A DNA stretch of 25,242 nt from JABMMZ01 sp044368575 (GTDB lineage Bacteria > Bacteroidota > Bacteroidia > NS11-12g > UBA955): positions 1 through 25,242 of the forward strand of contig JBIPPH010000031.1 in NCBI GenBank assembly GCA_044368575.1, read 5' to 3'. The notes beneath the pieces are model-generated. The model saw only the letters and a program-made list of their open reading frames with translations, was not told the origin of the DNA and made no database searches. The position numbers and the translations under genes were made by a program. Shown one piece after another: positions 7,753 to 16,124 of this stretch (position 1 is the stretch's first letter; every line of letters starts with the position of its first letter).

Positions 7753-7787
7753 TTTGTTTAAAGATTAGTTATTTTATAATATATTGA
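7753..7787 (+). promoter_or_regulatory. Weak candidate promoter for the T9SS type A gene
   Basis: TTTG at 7753-7756 matches the -33 element and TATATTGA at 7780-7787 is a near match to TAnnTTTG, but the 23-base spacer is longer than the usual 19-21. It would leave a leader of only a few bases before ATG 7791. Confidence 0.3.
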
Positions 7788-7790
7788 TTT

Positions 7791-10682
7791 ATGGATAAGA
7801 AAAAATGTGTTTTAAGTTTACTAGTCTTGTTTTCTTTAATGTTTGGACACAATGCTTATGCTGGATATGGTCTAACAAAAGTTTCCGTTAGAAACCGTAA
7901 TTTTAACATTGATTACGCCAATTACGGCTTCATGGTTGATACCATTCGCATTTTGAAGAGTCCTACTAAAGGAAATCTTGCAATTTCAAACCGCTCAAAT
8001 CTTGACTACTCCACTCAAAACTATGGCGTAACCGACTCCACCTTCTTTGTGCTTCAATACACTTACCCGCATGACACAAGCAATACAGTTTATTTAGATT
8101 CCATAGAATTGGTGCTTGATGTGTTGGGAAGAGCCAATACTATTGCTTCCTTTTATGCCATTTCAGGTCCGCTATCTGCATCGTTTTTCAATGCTTCTAG
8201 CAGTGACTCTTCACAAATTTATTATTCTTGGGATTTTGATGATGGAACCACTTCAACTCAAACAAATCCAAAACACCAATTCTATAGCGCCGGTAACTAC
8301 AATGTTTGCTTAAGCGCCTATTCAAGTGTTGATTCCAATAGGTATTGTGAAACCGTTACCGTATTCGACTCAACCTTTATTCAAGCCAATCAGGATGTTC
8401 TTTATTTTTATTACCCTGATACTGCTGCTTATGTTTCTCTAAAAGACAATGACTCCTATTATGGGAATGCATCTGTGACATTGTTTCAACAAGGCAATTA
8501 CGGTCAGTCTTCAATAGCCAATGGCGTGTTGAGATATACTATAGATACATTTGTGAACTATAACTATGATGTGGTTAAATATATTTTAAATAATGGGACT
8601 GTTGCTGATACTGCTGAAGTATACATTTACCATTACCTGCGTCACGATTATCCATATTGTAAGCCCAACTATGACTACAAAAACACATTAAAAACGGTTT
8701 ACTTCAATAACATAACAACATGTGCCAACAGCAATGCGGTTAAATCCTATAATTGGGAGTTTGGAGACAGCACATTTTCAACTCAGAAGAATCCAACCCA
8801 TACCTATTCAGATTTTGGTACGTATAATGTTTGTGTTGAAACAACAGACTCATTCAATGTCAAATTACGCTCTTGCAACTTTATTTATGTATACGACAGC
8901 CGCTGTCAGCCGGAATTTGGATACACAGTAGGTATTAATGAGGCAAGTTTTTATGCTGTTGAGTCTTGTCTAGATGCATTATCTTATGGATGGGATTTTG
9001 GAGATAGTTCATATTCAAATGACTTGAATCCAGTTCATCAATATGCAAGAACGGGTACATATAATGTTTGCTTAACAAAATATGGTCAATCAGACACGCT
9101 CAGCATTTGTAAGTCTGTAACCGTTTTGGATACCAATGCTGTGATAGCTCATGATGATTATGTTGTTCATGAATATTCAACAAACGAGGTTGAAATTAAA
9201 GTTATGGCCAATGATATTGTCACCCAAAACGCCACACTTAATCTCATCAGTCAACCTTCACTTTTGGATTCCAGAGCCAGTGGTAAAAGCATTTTTATCA
9301 AAAGCAAACGTTTGACTTTTGTTGGTACTGATTATTTAGATTATTCCATATGCAAAGGCGGCATTTGTGATACAGCAAGAGTCTACATCAGTTTAGAGCC
9401 AACAAGAGGACTCTCTGTATGTAAGCCTAAAATCACTTATGCTATAAATGGCACAAAAGTGCTATTTGATATCAATTCCAATTGCGGAACCGGAGATAGC
9501 TTAATTGCTTTTTACTGGTACTTTAGTGATGGTGATACAGCAATGCGCAAGCAGCCTATACACGATTTTAAAACCCCAGGTTTGTACAGTGCCAATGTGA
9601 CTACCTTTGATACACTTGGAAGACCTGCTTATGCTTTTGAGGTGTTCTGTATTGTAGACTCCAACATCAACAATGGCAACATTTTGGCAGTGGATGATCA
9701 ATTCAGCGTTAATTTTTACAGCCTATCAAACCGTTATAATGTTTTGTATAATGATGTTAATTTGAATTTTAAAAAGGCTTACACAAGCTCTATAAAAGAT
9801 TTTAGTTATGGAATAACGTTGTTCGATACCCTTGGTAATTTAATGTGGTTGCCTGATTCTGCTTTTAAAGGATGCGATACCATGGTGTACACTGTTTTCG
9901 ATAAGACGAATAACAACATCATCGACACTGCTAATGTATACATTTGTTTCGATGATTTAGGCCTATGGTGTGTTGATTCAACTCTTATAGATACTTCATA
10001 TGATTGCGGTAATTTCAGTATGCCTGTATGCGGCTGCAATGGTGTCGAATACCTAAATGCTTGTGATGCTTACACAAAAGGTGGTGTAGGGTTTTACCTG
10101 AACGGCCCATGTAGCAATTACATTCCAAGTGTTTATTTGAACCAATCATCTTCTTTTATAACGATGTATAACGATGAAGTAAAAGAAATGGGGTATACTG
10201 TGCCTGGCATAGATAAGAAAAATTTATCTGTAGAGCTAATCGCTGATTACAGTGACAACAGTCAAGCATGTTTCAAATTAAAGCACAATAAACTGCTCAA
10301 TGCCATAAGTATCGAGTCGTGCCAAAACTTTACAGGTAAATTAAAGTTTTATTCAACTGTATGCGATCAATTTGGAGCCTGCAACATTGACACTTTTTAT
10401 GTTCAAGTAAAATCAAGGTTTAATAACGGGTTTGAGCCAATGAATGGCATTCAATTGACGGTTTACCCAAATCCTGTATCAGACCAAATGCAAATTGTAA
10501 CTGATGCTACTGAAACGTTGAGCTATAAGGTCATTAGCATAACAGGGGTAGATGTTTTAAGTGGCAAATTCAATGAAAATGTAAGCATTAATTTTTCTGA
10601 CTTAAGTGAAGGAATGTATATGCTTAAAGTCACCAATGGTAATGGAGAATTGCTAAAAACTGAAAAGCTGATTAAACGCTAA
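7791..10682 (+). CDS. PKD/cadherin-like exported protein with a Kazal-like domain, T9SS type A sorting domain
   Basis: A 963-residue secreted or surface protein. The signal peptide is residues 1-24 (hydrophobic core, cut near NAYA). PKD domains lie at about 125-193, 290-369, 372-447 and 544-623, each with a core such as YSWDFDDG, YNWEFGDS or YGWDFGDS. Between them are cadherin-like or bacterial Ig-like modules with the VMANDIV / VLYNDVN type motif (about 197-283, 450-535, 630-722), giving an alternating layout. Residues 727-774 are a Kazal-like module with six Cys (727, 739, 747, 749, 758, 774) around PVCGCNGVEYLNACDAY; Kazal folds inhibit serine proteases. The last about 75 residues form a T9SS type A sorting domain (VYPNPVSDQMQI, DLSEGMYMLKVTNGNG, LIKR end). 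Role is probably adhesion or protection at the surface; the inhibitor role is inference. A strong terminator follows directly. Confidence 0.92.
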   Translation: MDKKKCVLSLLVLFSLMFGHNAYAGYGLTKVSVRNRNFNIDYANYGFMVDTIRILKSPTKGNLAISNRSNLDYSTQNYGVTDSTFFVLQYTYPHDTSNTVYLDSIELVLDVLGRANTIASFYAISGPLSASFFNASSSDSSQIYYSWDFDDGTTSTQTNPKHQFYSAGNYNVCLSAYSSVDSNRYCETVTVFDSTFIQANQDVLYFYYPDTAAYVSLKDNDSYYGNASVTLFQQGNYGQSSIANGVLRYTIDTFVNYNYDVVKYILNNGTVADTAEVYIYHYLRHDYPYCKPNYDYKNTLKTVYFNNITTCANSNAVKSYNWEFGDSTFSTQKNPTHTYSDFGTYNVCVETTDSFNVKLRSCNFIYVYDSRCQPEFGYTVGINEASFYAVESCLDALSYGWDFGDSSYSNDLNPVHQYARTGTYNVCLTKYGQSDTLSICKSVTVLDTNAVIAHDDYVVHEYSTNEVEIKVMANDIVTQNATLNLISQPSLLDSRASGKSIFIKSKRLTFVGTDYLDYSICKGGICDTARVYISLEPTRGLSVCKPKITYAINGTKVLFDINSNCGTGDSLIAFYWYFSDGDTAMRKQPIHDFKTPGLYSANVTTFDTLGRPAYAFEVFCIVDSNINNGNILAVDDQFSVNFYSLSNRYNVLYNDVNLNFKKAYTSSIKDFSYGITLFDTLGNLMWLPDSAFKGCDTMVYTVFDKTNNNIIDTANVYICFDDLGLWCVDSTLIDTSYDCGNFSMPVCGCNGVEYLNACDAYTKGGVGFYLNGPCSNYIPSVYLNQSSSFITMYNDEVKEMGYTVPGIDKKNLSVELIADYSDNSQACFKLKHNKLLNAISIESCQNFTGKLKFYSTVCDQFGACNIDTFYVQVKSRFNNGFEPMNGIQLTVYPNPVSDQMQIVTDATETLSYKVISITGVDVLSGKFNENVSINFSDLSEGMYMLKVTNGNGELLKTEKLIKR
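9969..10112 (+). other. Kazal-like domain segment within the T9SS type A gene
   Basis: This encodes residues 727-774 with six cysteines and the PVCGCNGVEYLNACDAY core, matching the bacterial Kazal pattern (C...C...PVCGCxGxxYxNxCxA...G.C). All six expected Cys are present, so the disulfide framework is intact. The reactive-site residue lies just after the second Cys in classical Kazal domains, which here is in the GNFSMP stretch. Confidence 0.78.
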
Positions 10683-10701
10683 GTTTGTTCAATCTATATT
10701 C

Positions 10702-10734
10702 AAAAGGTGCAGTATTTTCCTGCACCTTTTTTTT
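10702..10734 (+). terminator. Rho-independent terminator after the T9SS type A gene
   Basis: AAAAGGTGCAG, a 7-base loop, then CTGCACC followed by eight T. The GC-containing stem and T-run begin about 20 bases after the stop at 10682. The A-run on the left side lets it act from the minus strand too, though glmS ends more than 100 bases away. Confidence 0.92.
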
Positions 10735-10793
10735 AGCTATTCATTCAATCTCAATTTTGAGACCCACCAATTGGATGTCAATTTCAGATCACC

Positions 10794-10843
10794 GATGTTG
10801 TTTGGGAATCAGGGTCTGGTGTCAAAACCAAAAACCCAACATC
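10794..10843. other. Imperfect inverted repeat downstream of glmS
   Basis: GATGTTG (10794-10800) and CAACATC (10837-10843) can pair, and flanking GGG/CCC could extend the stem with a bulge. It lies just after the glmS stop on the minus strand but lacks a T-run, so a terminator role is uncertain. Confidence 0.25.
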
Positions 10844-10847
10844 AGAA

Positions 10848-12692
10848 TTATTCCACGGTTACACTCTTAGCCAGATTTCTTGGTTGATCTACATTGCACC
10901 CACGCATGACTGCTATGTGGTAGCTTAATAATTGTAATGGAATGGTAGACAATAATGGGGTAAGTGCTTCTTCGGTATCAGGTATTTCAATCACATAATC
11001 TGCCATATCTTTTACCTTGGTATCGCCTTCTGTAACAATCGCAATGATCTTACCTTTTCGGGCTTTTACCTCTTGAATATTGCTCATTACCTTCTCATAC
11101 ATACCGCGTTTTGGGGCAATTACCACTACAGGCATTTCCTCATCAATCAAGGCTATAGGACCATGCTTCATTTCAGCTGCAGGATAACCCTCTGCATGGA
11201 TGTATGAAATCTCTTTTAACTTAAGCGCACCTTCGAGCGCAACAGGGAAATTAACCCCTCTACCCAAGTACAAAAAGTTACGAGCGTCTTTATAAATGGC
11301 TGCAATCTTCATGACCTGTTCGTTGGTTTTCAAAGCACGCTCCACCAAAGTAGGAATATTTTCAAGTTCACTCAAAACCATGCGCAATCTATCCTGTGAT
11401 ATGCTGCCTCTGATTTGCGCCACGGCCAAAGCCATCAAGGTCAAAACAGAAACTTGAGCAGTAAAAGCTTTGGTTGATGCCACCCCAATTTCAGGGCCAG
11501 CATGGGTATAAGCCCCAGCATGACTCATGCGAGGAATAGATGAACCCACCACGTTACACACACCAAACACAGTAGCGCCTTTTTCTTTAGCCAATTCAAT
11601 AGCGGCTAAAGTATCAGCTGTTTCACCACTTTGCGAAATCGCAATCACTAAATCATCCGGATAAATCACCGGATTACGGTATCTAAATTCTGAGGCGTAT
11701 TCCACTTCTACAGGAATGCGCGCATACTCTTCAAACAAATACTCTCCTACCAAGCCAGCGTGCCAGCTGGTGCCGCAACCAATCAAAATCAAACGCTTTA
11801 CATTGCGCAATTTATCTTCATATTCATTCATGCTGCGCATAGCGAATTTGCCTGCTTGAGGATTAATACGACCTCTTATGCTATCATAAATAGATTTAGG
11901 TTGTTCGTATATCTCTTTCAACATAAAGTGCGGGTAACCGCCTTTTTCAATCTCTTCTAAATTGATTTCAAGTGTTTGAATGAATGGGGTTTTAGCCACA
12001 TTCTCAATGGTTTTAATGCTCAATTCACCATCTTTTACAATGGCAATTTCACCATCGTTTAAGTAGGTTACATCGCGCGTGTATTCTACAATTGGAGTAG
12101 CATCACTGGCCATAAAAAATTCACCAGGTTCATGACCAATACCAACCACCAAAGGACTACCCTTTCTGGCGGCTATTAATTTAGCTGGTTCATTTTTAAC
12201 CAAAATCACTATAGCATAGGCGCCAATCACCTGATTCAAGGCCAAGCGCACAGACTCATCTACTGAAATATTCTCATTCACTTGAATGTCTTCAATTAAA
12301 TGGATCAAGACTTCGGTATCGGTATCACTCATAAACACGTGACCGCGTTTCTCTAGCGCCTCTTTGATGGTGGCATAATTCTCAATGATGCCATTGTGAA
12401 TAACCGCTAAATTTTTAGATTGAGACAAATGAGGATGGGCATTCGCATCGTTAGGTTCACCGTGAGTGGCCCAACGGGTATGACCCATACCAACATTACC
12501 AGCAACATCCTTACCAGCAGTAGTGGCTTCAAGATCCGCTACTTTGCCTTTGGTTTTATAAATATTCAACTCATCGTTGTGAATAAGCGCAACACCGGCA
12601 CTATCATAGCCACGGTACTCTAAACGCTTTAAACCTTTTACAACAATTGGATAAGCCTCCTTAGGGCCTATATAAGACACAATACCACACAT
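10848..12692 (-). CDS. glmS: Glutamine--fructose-6-phosphate aminotransferase (isomerizing)
   Basis: A 614-residue cytoplasmic enzyme that converts fructose-6-phosphate and glutamine to glucosamine-6-phosphate, the first committed step to UDP-GlcNAc for peptidoglycan and LPS. Residues 2 to about 225 are the class-II glutaminase domain with nucleophile Cys2 (MCGIVSYIGP), RLEYRGYDSAG and HTRWATHG (71-78). Two SIS domains follow, with GCGTSWHAG (305-313) and ISQSGETADT (352-361) in the first. The C-terminal LAKSVTVE is the typical end that closes the active site. Length is normal for the family. The 5' region has no room for a glmS ribozyme (87 bases to the next gene). A TAAATTTG box lies 17 bases before ATG 12692, so it can be transcribed on its own, although it follows the accC run on the same strand. 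Confidence 0.98.
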   Translation of the reverse strand: MCGIVSYIGPKEAYPIVVKGLKRLEYRGYDSAGVALIHNDELNIYKTKGKVADLEATTAGKDVAGNVGMGHTRWATHGEPNDANAHPHLSQSKNLAVIHNGIIENYATIKEALEKRGHVFMSDTDTEVLIHLIEDIQVNENISVDESVRLALNQVIGAYAIVILVKNEPAKLIAARKGSPLVVGIGHEPGEFFMASDATPIVEYTRDVTYLNDGEIAIVKDGELSIKTIENVAKTPFIQTLEINLEEIEKGGYPHFMLKEIYEQPKSIYDSIRGRINPQAGKFAMRSMNEYEDKLRNVKRLILIGCGTSWHAGLVGEYLFEEYARIPVEVEYASEFRYRNPVIYPDDLVIAISQSGETADTLAAIELAKEKGATVFGVCNVVGSSIPRMSHAGAYTHAGPEIGVASTKAFTAQVSVLTLMALAVAQIRGSISQDRLRMVLSELENIPTLVERALKTNEQVMKIAAIYKDARNFLYLGRGVNFPVALEGALKLKEISYIHAEGYPAAEMKHGPIALIDEEMPVVVIAPKRGMYEKVMSNIQEVKARKGKIIAIVTEGDTKVKDMADYVIEIPDTEEALTPLLSTIPLQLLSYHIAVMRGCNVDQPRNLAKSVTVE

Positions 12693-12709
12693 GGTTTTAA
12701 AATTTTAAA

Positions 12710-12717
12710 CAAATTTA
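12710..12717 (-). promoter_or_regulatory. Candidate -7 box (TAAATTTG) for glmS
   Basis: Full TAnnTTTG match on the minus strand ending 17 bases before the glmS ATG. The -33 position is not a TTTG, so strength is uncertain. Confidence 0.42.
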
Positions 12718-12736
12718 GTCAAAAGAAACGGGTACT

Positions 12737-12758
12737 CCTTGTTGTTTTATAAACAAGG
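12737..12758 (-). other. Stem-loop between the small secreted gene and glmS
   Basis: CCTTGTT (12737-12743) and AACAAGG (12752-12758) form a perfect 7-base stem with an 8-base loop. No T-run follows on the minus strand. It could be a weak terminator or processing site separating the acc operon from glmS, or an operator near the glmS promoter. Confidence 0.3.
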
Positions 12759-12779
12759 TGAATAGAAAATCTAACGCCT

Positions 12780-13175
12780 TTATGGCTGCTTAGTTAACAC
12801 TTGGGTTTCCTCATTCCCTCTTGGCAAGAAACTACTAGGACGAGGTTGATCCATAGCGCCTAAACGCCATCTAATTCTACCAGGGCCCATAAACTCAATC
12901 AAGCCGCGTTGGATAAACAAGTATTGTTTGGTCTTACTATCTAACACTTTTACGTCAATAGATTTAGGCCAAGTGTTTGAAGTATCTAATTTATAAACAG
13001 ACAACAAAGTGTCTTTTCCTTGTTGAATTTGCAATACACTGTCCTTAGAGAAATGATACATGCATTGAACCCCTCTTACATTAGACTTCCAAGTACCTGT
13101 TAGGGTATCTGCAGATTTGGCTTTAAGCGAGATGCTTAAAAAGCAAAACAAGGCTAATAGTGTAAAGGGCTTCAT
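12780..13175 (-). CDS. Small secreted protein, possibly lipocalin-like
   Basis: I start it at ATG 13175 (131 residues, MKPFTLLALFCFLSISLKAK), giving a clean signal peptide cut around residue 20-22. The upstream alternative at 13193 adds six residues and overlaps accC. With the chosen start there is a single base between the accC stop and this ATG, so it is translated from the accC transcript. The mature part has LTGTWKSNVRGVQCMYHFSK, then short strands and WPKSIDVKVLD, a pattern seen in small beta-barrel lipocalin-like domains where a GTWK motif opens the barrel. The C-terminal third is Arg/Pro-rich (GRIRWRLGAMDQPRPSSFLP). No catalytic residues are visible. Family assignment is tentative; it is a periplasmic or outer-membrane-facing protein located inside a lipid-synthesis run. 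Confidence 0.72.
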   Translation of the reverse strand: MKPFTLLALFCFLSISLKAKSADTLTGTWKSNVRGVQCMYHFSKDSVLQIQQGKDTLLSVYKLDTSNTWPKSIDVKVLDSKTKQYLFIQRGLIEFMGPGRIRWRLGAMDQPRPSSFLPRGNEETQVLTKQP

Positions 13176-13176
13176 A

Positions 13177-14517
13177 TTATGGCTTGTATTCAAAAGTATT
13201 CATAAAGGCAGTCGTAAAGTTGCCTTCACGGAAGTCTTTATTTGCCATGATTTGTCTTTGCAAAGGAATTGATGTGTGAACACCTTCAATCACAAATTCT
13301 TCAAGGGCTCTTTCCATTTTAACAATACATTCTTCGCGGGTTTGAGCACTCACAATTAACTTGGCAATCATTGAATCGTAATTCGCAGGAATGACATAAT
13401 TGGCGTAAGCATGTGTGTCAACTCTAATACCGTGTCCACCAGGAATATGAAAATTAGAAATTTTACCTGGGCTAGGTCTGAAATTATTATTAGGATCCTC
13501 GGCATTAATACGACACTCAATGGCGTGTTTAATTGGCTCGTAATCTTTACCTGAAATTGGTTGGCCAGCTGCAATTAAAATTTGCTCTTTTACCAAGTCA
13601 TAATTGATAACTTCTTCAGTTACAGGATGCTCAACTTGAATACGGGTATTCATTTCCATGAAGTAGAAATTTCTGTGCTTGTCTACCAAGAACTCTACTG
13701 TACCTACGCCTTCGTAATTGATGCATTGAGCAGCCTTTTTTGCAGCTTCTCCCATCTTTTTACGCAATTCAGGGGTCATGAACGGTGAAGGACATTCTTC
13801 AATTAATTTTTGGTGACGACGTTGAATACTGCAATCTCTTTCACTTAAATGACAAACTTTGCCATATTGATCACCTGCAATTTGAATTTCAATGTGTCTT
13901 GGATCTTCAATGTATTTCTCCATGTAAATCCCATCGTTACCAAACGCTGCAGCAGCTTCGGTTTTAGCAGATTCCCATGCTTTTTCAAATTCTTCGTCTT
14001 TCCAAATAATACGCATACCACGACCGCCCCCACCAGCAGTAGCCTTAATAATAACAGGGTAACCAATGGTTTTAGCTAATGCCACCCCTTCTTCGAAGGA
14101 ATTCAATAAACCATCGCTGCCCGGAATAGTTGGCACGCCAGCTTTGATCATGCTGTCTTTAGCATTACTCTTATCGCCCATAGAATTGATTTGTTCTGGT
14201 GTAGCACCAATGAACTTAATACCATGGTCTTTACACACTTGGCTAAATTTAGCATTCTCACTCAAGAAGCCATAACCAGGGTGAATGGCATCTGCATTCG
14301 TAATTTCAGCAGCTGCAATAATGTTTGGGATTTTTAAATAGGATTGTGCACTTGGAGCAGGGCCAATACAAACCGCTTCGTCTGCAAAACGCACATGTAA
14401 GCTATCTTTGTCTGCGGTACTATATACGGCAACAGTTTTAATGCCCATTTCTTTGCAAGTACGGATAACACGCAATGCAATCTCGCCTCTATTGGCAATC
14501 AGTATTTTCTTAAACAT
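13177..14517 (-). CDS. accC: Acetyl-CoA carboxylase, biotin carboxylase subunit
   Basis: A 446-residue cytoplasmic enzyme that carboxylates the biotin on AccB using ATP and bicarbonate, the first half of malonyl-CoA synthesis. It opens FKKILIANRGEIALRVIRT, the N-terminal signature. The ATP-grasp glycine loop KATAGGGGRGMRI lies at 158-170, SERDCSIQRRHQKLIEECPS at 226-244, and the metal and bicarbonate site MEMNTRIQVEHPVTEE spans 287-302, with E288, N290, R292 and E296. Length equals the family norm. It is 37 bases downstream of accB on the same strand and is followed by the small secreted protein with a one-base gap. The carboxyltransferase genes accA and accD are not in the window. Confidence 0.98.
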   Translation of the reverse strand: MFKKILIANRGEIALRVIRTCKEMGIKTVAVYSTADKDSLHVRFADEAVCIGPAPSAQSYLKIPNIIAAAEITNADAIHPGYGFLSENAKFSQVCKDHGIKFIGATPEQINSMGDKSNAKDSMIKAGVPTIPGSDGLLNSFEEGVALAKTIGYPVIIKATAGGGGRGMRIIWKDEEFEKAWESAKTEAAAAFGNDGIYMEKYIEDPRHIEIQIAGDQYGKVCHLSERDCSIQRRHQKLIEECPSPFMTPELRKKMGEAAKKAAQCINYEGVGTVEFLVDKHRNFYFMEMNTRIQVEHPVTEEVINYDLVKEQILIAAGQPISGKDYEPIKHAIECRINAEDPNNNFRPSPGKISNFHIPGGHGIRVDTHAYANYVIPANYDSMIAKLIVSAQTREECIVKMERALEEFVIEGVHTSIPLQRQIMANKDFREGNFTTAFMNTFEYKP

Positions 14518-14554
14518 AATTTGTTTAAAACAGGTTTAACCTTAAAAGTAAAAA

Positions 14555-15040
14555 TTAGTTTGGTTCAACTAAGAACAATGGTTGGTCGTATTCAACAGGC
14601 GTAGCATTGTCTACCAATACCTTAACGATTTTACCACTCACTTCTGATTCTATTTCATTGAACAATTTCATGGCCTCGATGATACAAACAGTTTTACCTG
14701 CTTTTACTTCGTCGCCTACATTGATAAATGCTGGTTTATCAGGTGAAGAAGAACGGTAGAAAGTTCCAATCATTGGTGATTTAATGGTAATTAAATTACT
14801 CGCAGCAGCTTCAACGGCTGGGGCCTTTGCTTCAGGAGCAGATGCTGGTAAAGCAGCTGGGGCTACTGGCAAAGCAGCTGGCGCGGGTGCAGTGGCTTGA
14901 ACCACTTGCGGAGCTTGTAAAACCGTAGTGCTTGGTTTGCGAATAACCAATTTGAAATCTTTTTTCTCAATCTCAACTTCTCCAACATTTTTTTGAGCGG
15001 AAACGAATTTGATGAGGTTTTCTATTTCTTTAATATCCAT
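14555..15040 (-). CDS. accB: Biotin carboxyl carrier protein of acetyl-CoA carboxylase
   Basis: A 161-residue carrier that shuttles carboxyl groups between AccC and the carboxyltransferase. The N-terminal region (MDIKEIENLIKFVSAQKNVG) is the AccC-binding part, residues about 40-82 are a flexible Ala/Pro-rich linker, and the C-terminal 80 residues are the biotinyl domain. The biotinylated lysine is K125 in IEAMKLFNEI. The IKSPMIGTFYRSSSPDKPAF stretch opening the domain, and the thumb that protrudes from it, are typical of AccB. It sits 26 bases after fabH and 37 bases before accC on the same strand, the standard accBC order. Confidence 0.97.
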   Translation of the reverse strand: MDIKEIENLIKFVSAQKNVGEVEIEKKDFKLVIRKPSTTVLQAPQVVQATAPAPAALPVAPAALPASAPEAKAPAVEAAASNLITIKSPMIGTFYRSSSPDKPAFINVGDEVKAGKTVCIIEAMKLFNEIESEVSGKIVKVLVDNATPVEYDQPLFLVEPN

Positions 15041-15066
15041 AATAAATAGGTGTTTTTTTGAATGGT

Positions 15067-16065
15067 TTAATTTGAATCATATGCCCACTTGATGTAGATG
15101 CTGCCCCATGTGAAGCCGCCACCAAATGTAGCTAAAATTAAGTTATCTCCTTTTTTAAATAATTTCTCATAATCCCAGAACAACAAAGGCAAAGTGCCAC
15201 TGGTAGTATTACCATAGCGCTCAATGTTCATAAGGACTTTTTCTTGAGGCAAATTCATTTTCTCTGCCGTGTAATCAATAATGCGTTTATTGGCTTGATG
15301 GGCTAATAAATAGGTAATATCATCTGCTCCTAAATGGTTGCGTTCCATAATAGAAGTTGAAACATCCGCCATATTGGTAGTTGCAAATTTAAATACCGTT
15401 TTACCTTCTTGGTATACATAATGCTCGCGTGCATCAATGGTTTCATGTGTTGGTGGCTTTAATGAACCACCTGCTTTTTGATGTAAAAACTCACGACCAC
15501 TGCCATCTGATTTTAAAATAGAATCCATGATACCGAACCCTTCTTCATTAGGTTCAAGTAACACAGCGCCACCACCATCTCCAAAAATGATACAGGTATT
15601 GCGATCAGTGTAATCAATGATTGCGCTCATTTTATCAACGCCACATACTACAACTTTCTTGTAACGGCCACTTTCAATGTATTTTGAACCAATATCAAGT
15701 GAATACAAAAAACCACTACAAGCTGCAGCCACATCAAAACTCCATGCGTTTTTAGCGCCTACTTTATCACATACTATATTAGCACATGAAGGGAATATCA
15801 TATCTCCCGTAACAGTACCAACAATTAATAAGTCTATTTCTTCGGCCGAAATGCCGCGTTTTTTAAGTAATTCATTAACAGCTTGCACAGCCATATCAGA
15901 GGTGGCTAAACCAGGCACGTCCAGAATTCTTCTTTCTTTAATCCCAGTTCTTGAGAGAATCCACTCATCGTTGGTATCAACTAGTTTTTCTAGATCAGCA
16001 TTGGTTAAACGCTTTTCTGGAACATATCCACCGATGGCAGTAATTGCAGCTGTTATCTTACCCAT
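15067..16065 (-). CDS. fabH: 3-oxoacyl-ACP synthase III (KAS III)
   Basis: A 332-residue condensing enzyme that starts fatty acid chains by joining an acyl-CoA primer to malonyl-ACP. The catalytic triad is visible: C116 in DVAAACSGFLYSL, H256 in LLAHQANKRIID, and N286 in ERYGNTTSGTLP. Other landmarks are TNDEWILSRTGIKERR (31-46) and FGDGGGAVLLEP (161-172). All catalytic residues are intact and length is normal. Primer preference (acetyl or branched-chain acyl-CoA) cannot be read reliably, though Bacteroidota often use branched primers. It follows plsX by 59 bases and precedes accB by 26. Confidence 0.97.
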   Translation of the reverse strand: MGKITAAITAIGGYVPEKRLTNADLEKLVDTNDEWILSRTGIKERRILDVPGLATSDMAVQAVNELLKKRGISAEEIDLLIVGTVTGDMIFPSCANIVCDKVGAKNAWSFDVAAACSGFLYSLDIGSKYIESGRYKKVVVCGVDKMSAIIDYTDRNTCIIFGDGGGAVLLEPNEEGFGIMDSILKSDGSGREFLHQKAGGSLKPPTHETIDAREHYVYQEGKTVFKFATTNMADVSTSIMERNHLGADDITYLLAHQANKRIIDYTAEKMNLPQEKVLMNIERYGNTTSGTLPLLFWDYEKLFKKGDNLILATFGGGFTWGSIYIKWAYDSN

Positions 16066-16124
16066 TTATACTTCTATAATGCTCTTAAAAGCGTTGCAAA
16101 TTAAAAAATAAGATTTAAAAAGTC

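Larger units (their letters stand above)
7396..7790. other. 395-base intergenic region between divergent genes
   Basis: No convincing gene is present; the longest start-to-stop frame I noticed is a 20-codon one at 7528-7590. It contains the -7 box at 7410-7417 and two inverted repeats. The first has arms TTTCAACC (7610-7617) and GGTTGAAA (7658-7665) around 40 bases. The second is TAGCTT (7701-7706) and AAGCTA (7710-7715) followed by ATTTTTT, which resembles a weak AT-rich terminator or attenuator ahead of the gene at 7791. Just before that gene, TTTG at 7753-7756 and TATATTGA at 7780-7787 form an imperfect promoter with a long (23-base) spacer. Confidence 0.55.

Noticed and set aside
10685..10870. 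61-codon plus-strand frame after the T9SS type A gene
   Set aside because: It runs through the terminator hairpin and into the end of glmS; no promoter and no family resemblance.
12693..12779. Possible glmS ribozyme or riboswitch
   Set aside because: The gap is only 87 bases, low in GC and lacks the conserved ribozyme core; the ribozyme is typical of Gram-positive bacteria.
13176..13193. Longer start for the small secreted protein, overlapping accC
   Set aside because: The ATG at 13175 gives a cleaner signal peptide and removes the overlap.
13785..14275. Several overlapping frames of 60-76 codons within accC
   Set aside because: They are shadows of accC in other frames; accC has intact catalytic motifs across the region.
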